NCBI GenBank assembly: GCA_015680685.1
Contig: MNCI01000972.1
Coordinates: 221,573-285,572 of the forward strand
Direction: 5' to 3'
Length of the DNA stretch: 64,000 bases
DNA from: Gnetum montanum
Lineage: Eukaryota; Streptophyta; Gnetopsida; Gnetales; Gnetaceae
In this document: positions 1 to 11,480 of the stretch, piece after piece
Layout of the letters: each line of letters begins with the position of its first letter
How positions within the stretch are numbered: the stretch's first letter is position 1
The notes under the pieces: model-generated
Seen by the model: only the letters and a program-made list of their open reading frames with translations
Database searches by the model: none
What the model was told of the DNA's origin: nothing
Program-made: the position numbers and the translations under genes

Positions 1-1225
1 TTCATGGAATAGGTAGTGAGTCCATGTCATCCACCCATCCACAAGCTTTATGGTTTTTCTTGTTTTGGAAGTATGAGGTTCCTTTCATTAAATAACCTTT
101 TAATACATTTGTGATCTTGGTGGTTTTTAGAATTAGGAAGGATTCAAAGATTTTCACAAGATGTAATTTTAAGGGAACTCAATACTCTTTGTACTCTTCT
201 ACTTAATGAGGTGCATGAGTTTTTTCATGGATTTCTTACTATTTTGTGTTGACCAATATTAGGAAGTTGAATAAGTCTTTACATGATGTGGTTTTTATTT
301 GAAAAAATGAGAAAAAAAAAATAAAAAAAGAACAAGAAAAGAAAAGAAACAAAAGAAAAAAAAAAGAGAGAAAAGAAAAAAGAAAAAAATGGTGGAAATT
401 GAAAGCACACCCCTTAGAAAAATAAATGGGCTACAAGCACTGGTTATGGGATTAGAAAGACATGTTACCCATGCCTAAAGGTCTCCTCTAAGTAAGGCCC
501 TCTCTCACTTCCTACTTCTCTTTTCTTCTTCTTAAGAAATGGTGGTTGTTCTATGGAAGCACTCCTATGTCTCAAAAGGGTGGATTAGTCTTGGAGTGGT
601 AATGTGAAGTCACCAAAAGCAATTGGTTTTGATCTAGATTAAGGATGGATCTTCTTAGGTTATTTAATCACAAATCCACAAAGGACTTCTTATAACCTCA
701 ATTTGGAACTCTATTCCACCTTCTCCATTATCCATCCATGCTACCCATAACTCGCCTCACTACTGGTGTCCATGTTCTTGTTCGGTGTCTTTGCTTGACA
801 TACTTGAATTCTTTGGTAGAACCTTCTAGGTTTTTGTCCTTAACTTTCATAAACCATTAATCACCTATGGGGCCTATGGACTCCTTAGGTTGAGGTTATG
901 CAAGGGCATAAAAGACATGTGCCTGCTATGGGGAGGACCCACTTGCATATCTCTTGGTTGGGTTCGTTAAGCACCTTATCCTTAGGCATTATTACAATCA
1001 AAATCTTTCATGCATCCATCTTCCACATCCAACTGTGTGCTCCTTTAATAATTTTCTTCAATTCACATATTCTCCATCAAAATTTTGAATTTTTCAGCTT
1101 CCAAAGATCCTTTTCAATGATTTCATCATATTCTTGGATTTTCTAGGAACTCCATGGACCCTAACTTCATTCAAAAATTCCTTGTATTTTTTGAAATATT
1201 CAAGTTTGAAAATTTTGTTTATGAA
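1..1225 (+). other. Conserved non-coding spacer of element R1
   Basis: No supported gene. The stretch matches, in reverse orientation, the spacers of A, B, C, E and F. Shared landmarks are an A-rich purine tract (about 301-390), a block around 420-540 ending in TCACTTCC, and the motif GGGGAGGACCCACTTGCAT near 931-950. The 82-codon ORF at 898-1146 lies across this conserved non-coding block and has no counterpart in the other copies. Confidence 0.6.
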
Positions 1226-1318
1226 CCCCATAAATGGGGCTCCATTGATAGAGCCCATGCATATACATGGCCCCATATATGTGGCCCCATCGATGTAGCA
1301 CAAAAATAGTATATATAT
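1226..1318 (+). promoter_or_regulatory. Internal promoter module of R1: palindromic array plus TATA box
   Basis: Bases 1226-1298 are a run of short inverted repeats built on GGCCCCAT, with palindromes such as CCCCATAAATGGGG and ATGCATATACAT, ending GGCCCCATCGATGTAG. A TATA box (TATATATAT, 1310-1318) follows 12 bases later. The same arrangement, with related units, lies next to the TATA box of R1's own LTR (array about 4912-5005, TATAAATA at 5024-5031). It lies 440-530 bases before the start of ORF3, so it is a candidate promoter for that ORF. Transcription is inferred, not shown. Confidence 0.55.
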
Positions 1319-1465
1319 GTATAACCTGCCTTAGAAATTTTCACATTTGCTCACAAACGCCCAAGGATTTTTTGCAATTTTTAGATTCCAAAAATCTTCT
1401 AGAGCCCATAACTTCCTAATCATTTATCCAAATCACTCTGTTCTTTAACCCTATAGCTCCCAAAG

Positions 1466-1759
1466 GTAAGCTCTTATTCGTGGGGGCCACAAACATGCCA
1501 TTTTTGACAAAAATGTTTTCAACATTTTTCTAACTCCCACAAAGGTTTAACTAAGGAATCATCATTAAAACACCAAATCACAAGAGTTAAACCTTTCCAA
1601 CAAGCTCTGGTAACACTTACAATAAAAAATTAATTAATAAAATAATCAATTTTCCATGGTCCAACTGTAGCCAAGTGTAACTAATTAATGAGATAAGGTA
1701 GCCAAATATTCTAAGCTACACATTATATATACTAAGCTGCGGATGTGTTGTGATTGCAG
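1466..1759 (+). other. Candidate 5'-UTR intron before ORF3 (R1)
   Basis: The donor is CAAAG|GTAAGC with GT at 1466-1467. A branch-point-like TACTAAG lies at 1730-1736, and the acceptor TTGCAG ends at 1759, directly before ATG at 1760. The intron would be 294 bases. Homologous donors and acceptors occur in E, and in F with a damaged acceptor. The arrangement recalls spliced env-type messages known from some plant gypsy elements such as barley Bagy-2. Splicing itself is predicted only. Confidence 0.5.
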
Positions 1760-4559
1760 ATGACACCAAAAGACAAACACACATAGGAAGGAGGACCATC
1801 TCAACCAAGGGAAAATTCGCCAAGAATGGGAAGGGGCCAAGAATAGGCTTAGGAAGAACCAATTGCAACCCATGCCATGAGGCCTCTCAGGGAAGAGGCT
1901 AAAGTGGAGTCTATTTGTCAAATTCCAGAACAAGTGGCAGCAACAGAACATTCCCACTGGGATGAGGTACCAACTCAACAAGCGAACCTTGAGGTGACTT
2001 TGACAAAAGCTTGTCTAAACCAAATCAGATCAAGGAACATCTAGAAGATAGTGCTCTAAGAGTTGAACTTTGGATCTTTCTTGGAGTAAGCACCTAAAGA
2101 AGTACAGGACCAACTGAAGACCTTTCCCATGTGGCTAATTATCATTTCTAGTGAGGAGTGGTATATGGAAGAGATGTTCTTATTTTGGAACAATAGGCAG
2201 GTTGGTTTAATGGTCAAGATCAAGAACATTTCAATGTCCTACTCAGTGCAAGCCATTGTAGAGGCACTTGGGTTGCCTAAAACGAGGATGAATTTCTCCA
2301 AGACTCTGATGTAAGAAAACTCCAACATCAAAAAAGAATGGGTTTAGTGGTGCTATGGTATTGACTGCAAAAGGTATGGTGTGCTCATACCAGTAGAAAG
2401 AATACACTACAAGATTGCAGTCTTTCACCTAAATCACATGGTTATGCTCAGCAAGATCACTATCTTTTCTATCCATGTGTGTGCCACTCTAAATGGAAGA
2501 TTCTTCGTTAACTTTCCATTGCTGATCTATCTTGAGATAGAGAAGCGGTTCAGGGAGAATGAACATAAAAGGAAGGCACTCCCCTTCTCATGCCTCATCA
2601 AAAAACTATGTTGAAGAAAAGGAATAGTTTGCTATAGTAATGATGTTGTTCGATGCACTTCGACTACTAATTGGGTGGAGATGATGAAGGACAAAAATCC
2701 TACAACAACAATCTAAGAAGAGAAGGAGATGCCACCACCTCCACCTACCACTCAAAAAATAGTGCTAGACATCACTACAACACCCCAATGGTTGCGCAAG
2801 TTCTTAAAATGAATTCTGATCAAGCAAGAGTAACAAGTAGGCATGAGTGGTGAAGACCCATTTGTGTACTAGTCCACAATGAGTCCCCTTAATGAGATGG
2901 CTTGAAAAATTAGCCTAATGGGGGGAGGTGGATCTATTTTCTCTACCTAATGAATGCAGTTGTCCACAAGGTCAAATCCCAGCACTAGAGAGGTAACAGT
3001 ATCTCTCTTAGAATAGTAGCAACCCCCATAGATTTCTAGGAATGTTGTGAGCTTTTTAGTATGCTTGGAGAAGTGCGAGGGGTAATAGTATTGGTGATGC
3101 AGCACCAAGGGCAAGATATAATAGTAGAGGTGGTTGCTAACAAAATTGCTGAGACACTCAATGCATCTCCAACTTTTGTACCAGATGTCACTACACTTAA
3201 AGATGTGTAGACATCCACAGAGACCATAAGCAGTAGATTAAGCGTAGCACAACATGAACAACTACTAGACTGACTAGTGAGAATTGGGAAATCACTTCCA
3301 TATGTCTTTGAATTTTTGGATAGTATAACTACAACCCAGTCAAAGTTGCTAGAGGCCAAGGGGCAAGAACATTATTTTGAAAGGGTAACTTGAAACAACC
3401 AAGGAGTTGAATGAATGCTTGGTTGCAGAAGTTGTTGAATTAAGAGCCTAGATTGCCAACCCTTCATTTCTAAACCTAGCATTAACAATAGATGAAGTTC
3501 TTGAATAGCTTCACACTAGGTTGAAAGGGGTTAAGAGTGCAATGGAGACAACAGTGTTATACCAATCCTTGGCGTTTTCTTTGGAATCAATGGAGACAAC
3601 AATGTTCTAGCATAAGACTCAAAAGGCTTTGGATTTGACTCGCTAAGAGAATGTGTAATTGACCACAGAAAATCATTTCCTATGAAATGTTGATGCACAT
3701 AAATAGTAGTTGACTAATTTTATCCATCAACAATAGGAGCAACTAGCTAGAGCAAACACAGAGTTAAGGAGATTGGGAGCTAAGAATAGAATTCTCTCCA
3801 TGGAGGAGGTCCATGCCCTTCACCAAAAGACTAAAATAGAGGTAGCCACCTGGAAATAAAATGATCTCAAATTTGAGAGTCAAAGATCACTACAGAGATC
3901 ATGTTAACCTATAGAAATAAATAAATGAGAAACATATTCAAGTGGCAATGAAAATGATGAATGAGATCCTTCAACAACTCCAACAAGGACATGAATTATG
4001 GCAATCCATCATCGATGGGATTGATCAATAAAATAAAGGAGAAATTTTTCTAAAGGAGTTGTAGATAGAGGAAATGACTAAATATATGAAGCTTTCCAAT
4101 ATCTAGTATGTGAACCTAGTTATGTTGACTATTAGACAACTGTGGTCAAAATTGGAAAAGCAAGTGGCCAGCTCATACTTGTTGTATGAGGCTAAGTTCA
4201 AGCACCACAATGACACCAAGCAAAAGCTTGCAATGGAAAATACTAAACTCAAGGTTATCAAGGGAAAATACACTAATCAAAGATCTATTGCTGAGAGCAT
4301 AGCCAAAAGAATGAATGACTACCAAGAGATACAAAATACAGTGAAGGTGTTCGATGTCAAACACAAACAATTTGCTGCTTGGTTTGTCAATGTCAAGGAG
4401 CTATTCCCAGTAATGCCTTGTCTATGGGATATCCCCATTCCAGCCCACATTAGCAATGCCATGTGGACTATGAATGATCCTTGGAGCAAGGAGGAAAAGA
4501 TGAAGGCATTACTGGATGCCTTTCACCTTCCACCAGAGGTAGCAGCTTCAGTAGGATAG
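1760..4559 (+). pseudogene. ORF3 (env-position ORF) of R1, broken by stops and frameshifts
   Basis: About 930 codons, broken by many stops and frameshifts. The chosen start is the ATG directly after the predicted splice acceptor (reads MTPKDKHT, then TAG). The N-terminal third has the run WNNRQVGLMVKIKNISMSYS near 2200, then LPFSCLIKKLC at 2579-2611. E and F have the same blocks (LPFPCLIKKLC in E). From memory, spacing and wording resemble the plant 'putative plant transposon protein' domain often met near Athila-type elements. The middle and C-terminal parts are heptad-like and charged (SMEEVHALHQKTKIEVATW near 3800). The best-kept piece is 4110-4559, 149 codons, with DPWSKEEKMKALLDAFHLPP close to the end. 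No signal peptide or membrane span is visible, so this is not an obvious envelope protein. Function is unknown. Confidence 0.6.
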
Positions 4560-4881
4560 TCACTACCTCCTTAGCCATTGTGCATGCTTAAAGCTTATGA
4601 AGGTCCTTTAGAACCTCAAGATCCTCCACCACTTAGGACTATTTGATCTTCTTAACCATCTTCATTCCATTAGAGGATGTGTTGTTTAGTTTGAGTAGTC
4701 CTGTCATGGTGTTCAAGTTTGTATCATAAACATCACAGATTTTTGTAATGATGTCGATTTGTACACTTGGGCACTCAGTTTTGTTGTCAGTTTTGCTATG
4801 TCAATAGTTAGTAAATAATCTCATACCTTCTCAATTTTCTAAAGGAACTTAAGGACAAGTTTTCATTCAATTTTGAGGGTA
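4560..4881 (+). other. 3' untranslated stretch and polypurine tract of R1
   Basis: No gene. It ends in TTTTGAGGGTA (4871-4881), the polypurine tract directly before the LTR's TGATGA. It is equivalent to GGGGGTA before TGATGA in the other elements. Confidence 0.5.
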
Positions 4882-5785
4882 TGATGAAGCATCAAAGTGT
4901 CATGTCAATGGATCCCAATCGACACAGCCCCATTGATGTGGTGTTGACTCATTGATGGGGCCGTGTTGACATAGCATTTGTTGTGTTTATGAGGTTCCAT
5001 CGACGTAGCTTCATAATAAATTCTATAAATACACACTTACCAATCATGTTTAGAAAAATTCTTGTCATAGTTGTAGTAGAGCTCTTGCAATTTTGTCATT
5101 TGAGAGTTAGAATATTTTTTCGAGTGCTCACAACAAGAGTTAGAAAATGTATGAATCTTCATTTGAGCTTTGATGTACTTAGCACATTAGTGTGAATGGC
5201 AATAAAGATGAGCCTTTTGATCAAACCTTGCAACACTTGGAATAGATTAATGATTTATTTGATTTATTTTTGCATTTATCATTTTTATTAATTACGCAAT
5301 TAATTAAGATAAGTAAGACTTTAATTAATTAACTAATAAAGCTAAATAGATTAAACACATGAGTATGACCACTTTAAGCATAACATACAATGCTTGATAA
5401 TCCCAATAGTGCTTAACACTTGGTAACCTAGCAGTGTTGTATGCATTCAAGATGTGCATGAAAAGTAGGATTAGATGCTTATGTTAGGATAGTTAATTAT
5501 TAATTAGTAATCAGATTAGTTAAATTGGTTAATAAATTGAGTTTCAACTTGTTATCAATCATAGGTGAAAAAAATGTAAAATAATAAAAATCATGTGCCC
5601 TAATTACACTTAACCATACAACTAAGCTTCACATGTGTAGTTGGGAAGATAACAATCATCACAATTAGATTTCACCTTCTAGAACCAGCATACTTAGGAA
5701 CTTAAGGTCTACGGAATTCAATCGGATTACCTGTGAATGCTTGTAATTTGTATGGTTGCGTGTAGCGTATACTCAACGCTCATAA
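4882..5785 (+). repeat. 3' LTR of R1
   Basis: It starts TGATGAAGCATC after the polypurine tract. It then carries a palindromic array of CCCCATTGATG/GATGGGGCC units (about 4912-5005) and a TATA box, TATAAATA at 5024-5031. The end is decayed: GTATGGTTGCGTGTAGCGTA ... ACGCTCATAA matches the family end GTATGGTTGAGTGTAGGGGT ... CACTCATCA. The central part shares the TTGGTAACC and CACATG-rich blocks seen in the other LTRs. Length about 904 bases, so close to full length. The 3' boundary is accurate to a few bases. Confidence 0.65.
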
Positions 5786-6870
5786 AAAAGAAACCATGAT
5801 GATGGAGTGAGGATGTGCAACAAAAATTTTAAGATAAGAAATGTTTCAAGGAGTGGCAATAGAGTAGGAGACATGATGAATTTGAAAGATACAAGGTATA
5901 ATATATGGCAAAGAAGATTGTGGGCACGACTAAACTTAAAGTTAGGAACTCAGGAGGGTGAGAAGTTAAGTTCTATGTTGGCCAAGGATTAGAATAAGAG
6001 ATGTAAAGACTTCAATAGATTAGATGAAACAAGTGTGATGAAAAAAGAATTTTATTTTTAGACAATGATATCTTGGAGTGATAGGGGATTTATTTTCAAG
6101 GACTACTTAATGAATAATTCCATAGAGATGAAGTTGAAGTTTATGGGAGATATAATGATTACTTGGTTAACAAATTTGTTCAACAAGATTTGGGAGGAAA
6201 AAATGCCAAGTGATTGAAGGAAAAGCACTAGTACCATGAAGTGAGAGGAAAGGGTTACATAACAATACTTAAGGTAAGAATTAAACATATTTTACAAATT
6301 AGTTTGGTTTTATGCTTAGAAGATCAATTATGGAAGCTATATTCTTGCTATGATAGTTGATGGAGAAATTTAGGTGTAAGAGAAAGAATCTACATATGAT
6401 TTTCATTGACTTGAAGAAAGTGTATGATAAAGTTTCCCTATATATTATTTGGTGGACATTAAAAAGGAAGGATATTCCTAAAGGATATTCAAGATATGTA
6501 TGATAGAGCAACAACTTGAGTTCAAATTGTTTGTGGAGAGACTTCAAACATAGTGAAGGTTGGATTATACTAAGGATATGCTCTAAGCCTTGATTTTACT
6601 ATTGTTACTATAGATGAGCTAACCAAAGATACTCAATATGATATCCTTTGTGTATGCTCTTTGATGATGATATTGTTTTGGTGGGTGCATCTAAGTAGGT
6701 CCTCGCAACCAAAATGAAGACTTGGAGAAATACTTTAGAATCAATAGTAGAAGTAAAATAGAATACATGGAGTGCACTTTTAGTGAAAAATTGAGTCATA
6801 AAGAGATGAAGATTAGAATTCAAACCCAAAAATTTTTCAATGTAACAAATTTAGATACTTAGGGGTTTCC
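5786..6870 (+). pseudogene. L1-type LINE reverse-transcriptase remnant
   Basis: Joined across frames, the plus strand reads as the plant L1 ORF2 reverse transcriptase. LGTQEGEKLSSMLAKD lies near 5940, then a block equivalent to NLFNKIWEEKMPSDW, then MIFIDLKKVYDKV near 6395. After that come a QDMYDRATT-like block and the catalytic region CSLMMILFWWVHL, which in the next frame reads LFDDDIVLVG near 6655. FDDD replaces the usual FADD. The fragment ends with FRYLG near 6865. Endonuclease and C-terminal domains are absent and many stops interrupt it. No poly(A) tail or target duplication was seen, so this is a dead internal fragment. Confidence 0.7.
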
Positions 6871-8512
6871 AACCTAAAATTTTGCCTAGGTTAAATTATT
6901 TAATTTAATGATATCATTTTGATACATTATTTTTAATTTCATAGAATGAAAAATAGAATTATATTATTGTTATTATTTTACTTAGGTGAATAAAATTTGC
7001 TTATTAAATAATTTTGTTAAAGTTTTTTAGCCTTTTATTTTAGTGCTATTGATACTTAGACATAGATTTTTTATATATTTTATAGTTAAATATTGAAATC
7101 TAATTACCCTTGGAAATTTTTCTTCTATCATTTATCATGTTGTTATAAATATTTGACTATGCAATTTTATTCTTTATACACATTCAATTATACATATTTC
7201 ATTCTTTATCATGCATGTGTGATTATTAAATACTCTGTTTAGGGAGCATTTAAGACCCTAACCCTATCCAAGACATACCCCATTTCTTTTTGTCATTAAC
7301 CTAGAATTCTAAACTAATATAACTATAACTAAATATCACATATATAATAGCTTTGTTAAGTGCCTTAGGATGCTATCATACTTAGAATCTAACCTTACCA
7401 ATACATTTGAGATGTTCAAAAACACTAGATTTGACCTTTAGTTCACCAGAATCAAAGTTGCAGTGCTTGAAATATCAAATTTTCAGTTTGCTCAAAAATT
7501 CCACGAGTTATGGAATGAAAATGTAAAAAGAATTATGATGCAATATTTTTCTCTAAATGTCATGGTCTAAAAGTCTTCCAAATATATTTTCAATTAATAT
7601 TTTTTTACTATAAATGGTTTGTTAAGATGCACTTACATTTTCTCATAATTATGTTGATCCATTTGTAAATTCAGTTTCTAACATTTGAGGCATTATTTAG
7701 GCCTCTTGTTCAAGTATAAGGCACCAGGATTAGAGATATAAATGCTAAAATTCACCTATCAATGGACTATGTCTGAATGTAAGGATGTTATCGTATTAGC
7801 TTTTCCCGTACAATTCTATACAGTTTCTTGAACATCTAATTAATATAGAGCATATGTTTCACATCACACTATTATCCAAAGTCCAATGTAGTAGTTAATT
7901 CACTCAGAACAATTGATATTGGTAAATGATTTATGAAATCACATTCAAATTACTTACATGAGTTGCAAATTATTGACAGAGCAATTGATATTGATGCACC
8001 ATTGTTTTTATTTTTGTGTTAAGGCTTCTTAGTGTTAATGTAAGATGCTTTAAAATCACCATTTAGATATTTCAATTTTTGAATAATTTTTGCCATGTTT
8101 GTTGCACAAAGGTTTGAATCATTTCATTTTGATAGGAAAGAAGGCTACATAAAAAGTCAAGTTAAAGATGGATGAAGTGAGTAGAGTGAATGTTGAAAAA
8201 AGTACACTTCATGAAGCTTGAAGAGAAACTAAAACACCCTTCCAAAGGCTTAGAAGATGAAGCATGAAAGGAGAAAAAAGAGCTTAATAAAACTCATCTT
8301 CACTGCATTGGATGATGCTTCATTATATTACAAATAAAGCCCATAGCCTCCTTTTTTAGGAGATTTAGGAGGATTTTGCCACTAATGGCATCATTGCACA
8401 TGAAGGGTCAATTATTCTCCATTTTAAGATATTTCATCTTACCATGTTTTTTTTTAAAATTTATTTTAGCTACATTTCTTAGTTTTTTAGCCTTCTTTTG
8501 GTACATAGCTTT
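6871..8512. other. AT-rich intergenic stretch, nothing recognised
   Basis: No protein similarity, paired terminal repeats or RNA gene could be supported. ORFs are short and shadow-like. The stretch separates the LINE remnant from element A. Confidence 0.5.
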
Positions 8513-9402
8513 TGATAAGTGGTGAGGTACCCCTACACTCAACCATTCGAATATGAGCATTTCATGCACGATCTGGTCGAACACTGTAGACAGGCTAGTT
8601 GTGGTATCTAGATAGTTACACGTTGATCGCATTTCATTGTCTTCCCATCTAGACTAGTATATGCTTTGTCACGTATGGTTTAGTCCAGAGTGAGGTGTAT
8701 GATATGGTTTCTAGCCTAATGCTACTCCTAGAGGCAATGGAAAATAATTTTGTTTTAAGATAAAAGGAAAAGGGAGAGAGAGCTAAGCTAATGGAACATG
8801 GAATGAGAGAGTCTAAACTAGCCTAAGTGTGATGAGAATCTATTCCTTAATCATTCGTACACATCTTGGACCTCATGCATAACTACTACTGGGATTACCA
8901 AGCACAGATCTTAGGTACGCTACTAGGTTACCAAGTAGTCACACTTAAATGCTCGTGATTAAGTCGTACTCATTCTACATTTAACAACAGGAATAGGAAA
9001 TGATGGTAAAGAAATATTAACTAAGAAAATAATAAATAACAATAAAAATTAACAATAACAATTAAACAATTAAAACTAAGTGAATGTTGTAATGATGAAG
9101 TGATCTTGATCTTTATTGCCGATCATGTGCGTGTCCAAGTACGTCACACTCGAATAAAGGTTTTGTACAATTACAAGCATCACACTGCAGGCATGTAGTT
9201 GAAAAATATTCTAACTCTTGTGGGAATAAACTACAAGAGTTTGACTACAACTAACTCAAAGATGCCTAAGTGTTGTGGAAGCACACTTATTTATAGGCTA
9301 GAATAGACGTTGTGTAAACAAGGCTGCATATATGGGGCCTAGTATACACAGCCTAGTGTACGAGGCCTAGTATACATAGTCCCCGATAACCACAATTCAT
9401 CA
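8513..9402 (-). repeat. 3' LTR of element A
   Basis: Plus-strand ends are TGATAAGTGGTGAGG and AATTCATCA. Directly right lies TACGCCCATGACTGA, the complement of the polypurine tract. In the sense direction the LTR opens with an array of GTATACTAGGC units (about 9329-9381), followed by a TATA box (complement of 9288-9295). Length 890 bases, the best copy of this LTR in A. Confidence 0.75.
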
Positions 9403-9560
9403 TACGCCCATGACTGAATAACAACTCATCCTTGAGTCAAAGAAAGTGAGGAACAAGCTCAATTGAATACATAGTGGATAGGCATGGGATTATTGACTGA
9501 CTAGAAATTTGTTTATGTCGTAGTGGATATGACAAAATTGGGACACAGACACAAAATGAC

Positions 9561-9976
9561 AGAATTTATTGGAACTCATGTGGTTCCTGGTGGTGGTGGT
9601 TCCTCCATGGGTCTCTTCCCTTATCCTGTGCATCAAGCTTCTGAGATTGATACCATTGAAGAAGCACTTGATGTTTCTCCTCTTCTATATGAGGATTATG
9701 AGTCGTCCATGCTGATGTTCCAATGTTTGATGGAGTTGGCATTTCCCATAGGCACGACAGCTGTGGAAATACTTGATTGGCCTTAACATGCCATGTTGTA
9801 GATAGTCGTCATTCCTCTTCATAGTCTTGGGCCCCAACCTCTCCACCTTTTGCTTGGCTAGCTTGTGCAGTGATAGCAGGTCCTTGATGGATGTTGAATG
9901 ATTGTGCCTCCTGCTCCTCTTGGACATTTAATTGCACCTTGAGAAGGTCCTCCTATTGTCCTCTTTTTAGGGCCAT
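9561..9976 (-). pseudogene. ORF3 remnant of element A (large internal deletion)
   Basis: ATG at 9976 directly follows the splice-acceptor-like GATTATAG, with TTACTAAT as candidate branch point upstream. It starts MALKRGQ and hits TAG at codon 8. About 60 codons later the frame jumps to the ORF3 C-terminal block (PTPSNIGTSAWTTHNPHIEE), which matches the VPIPAHISNAMWTMNDPWSK block of R1. The domain-bearing N-terminal third and the coiled coil, roughly 2.3 kb, are gone. The internal array plus TATA of E, F and R1 is also missing. Confidence 0.55.
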
Positions 9977-11480
9977 CTATAATCACACAAAGATCAATTA
10001 TTAGTAAGGTTATTGAAAGAAGTTCAATTATTTCATACCTTACTTATTGCCTTAAGTAATTGTTGATTCTTTGCTTAGTGTGATTTTAGAGTTAGAAAGT
10101 TTTTCAAGGAAGTTGCCCTAAAAGTTTAATGTTGGGCTTGGTTGGTTTAGGTGACACATCAAAGGACATGTAATGGTTTTGAGGAACATTTGATAAAATG
10201 ATGATAAAGGAAAGAATAGATTTGGCAATGAAGTACTTGGAGGGTATAAAATAATATAGTGGTGTGCAACAAGTACAAATTACAAAATTCACGCAAGTGG
10301 ATCCTCCCCAAAGCAGGTTCCAACCTATAATGCCTTTGTGTAACCACACCTTAAAATGTCCGTAGGTACTAGAAGGGTTAAATGTAATCTATACCAATGC
10401 AACAAAAAACACACATGTAGATACCACCATGATGAGGTATGAATTCAATGCTACACAAGACATGATTCACAAATATATGAACAACAAGATGGGATAAATC
10501 AGAGAAGGGATTGTAGAGATTGGGACGTGAAGTAATTGACTCAGGGCACAATGAATCTTGAGTGTAGGGCATGATTAATGTGTCATTAGCCCATCGCTCC
10601 AAAATCAAGACCAAGTCCATTCCTCCGATTAGTGACATTGCATTATTTCATCCAATGATGGACAACCATAAGAGCACCATGACAACAAGGCATACGATCA
10701 CTTGGCGTTTTGTGTAAGGGAGGAGTGACTTGGAATTTCTTTGTGGCATACTTTTTGTTTGGCTACTTTGGCACACTCTTTTCTTTTTGTTTTTTGATGA
10801 AGTACTTAATCCAAAGAAGCCACCTACCTTCCGGCATGGATGCATGTCTTTCCAGTGGGACCCCCTAGAATAGCATTAGGTTCTTTATTGGGTGCCTTTA
10901 ATACTCTTACTCCCATTTTTTCGTTAAATCTACAAGGATCTTAGTACAACCAAGCTACATGATAGCACCTATAGATGTCACCAAAGAGAATCCACAAGTC
11001 CCCTTGATGTCACACCCTGGCCATTCCCTCTTAGTCCATCCTTCTTTGCTTTGGGCATAATGAGCACAAAATTACTTTAGGTTTTAATGATGTCAAGAAT
11101 ATCATCGTACCTAGAGTAGAACCTCTTATTAATAGAATGGTTGGGTGGATGTGATGGGCTTGCTGTTCAAATAATTAGTCACCTGAGACTTGATAGCATA
11201 GAATAACACCTCAACCAACGAGTCACATTAGTGTTTTATTCGTAGATAAGATTACTCATAAAAAGATAAAAAGACAAAAAGATAAAACAATAAATTAAAA
11301 GCTGAAAAAATGGAAAACAAAAAGTTAAAAAATTAAAGAAATGAAAAAACATTTATTAATTCTGTGCTGTTAGAATGGAGGATACCCCCCATAGCTAAAT
11401 GCTTGAGCATGGCTAGAATTAATAAATGGAAGGTTAAGATCCTTGCATGTTGAAAATATTGGGACCTAGTCATACTTACC
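9977..11480 (-). other. Conserved non-coding spacer of element A
   Basis: No supported gene. It contains the family motif GCAAGTGGATCCTCCCCAAA (about 10296), an A-rich tract with AGATAAAAAGACAAAAAGAT near 11265, and a PPT-like ATACCCCCCATAGCTAA near 11380. It matches E at 52750-54190, apart from the internal promoter that A lacks. Confidence 0.55.

Larger units (their letters stand above)
1..5785 (+). mobile_element. Athila-like LTR retrotransposon R1, 3' half (truncated by window start)
   Basis: This is the 3' part of a Ty3-gypsy element in plus orientation. In order it holds a non-coding spacer, an internal array plus TATA box, a candidate intron, a broken third ORF, a polypurine tract and one LTR. 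The assignment rests on shared order and sequence with elements E and F, which lie in minus orientation later in the window. Gag and pol would lie before base 1. No target-site duplication can be tested because the 5' end is missing. The lineage is inferred from elements B and F, which share the LTR design and retain Athila-like RT or integrase. Confidence 0.75.

Noticed and set aside
1760-4559. Calling ORF3 an envelope gene
   Set aside because: Position fits, but no signal peptide, fusion peptide or membrane span is visible in any of three copies.
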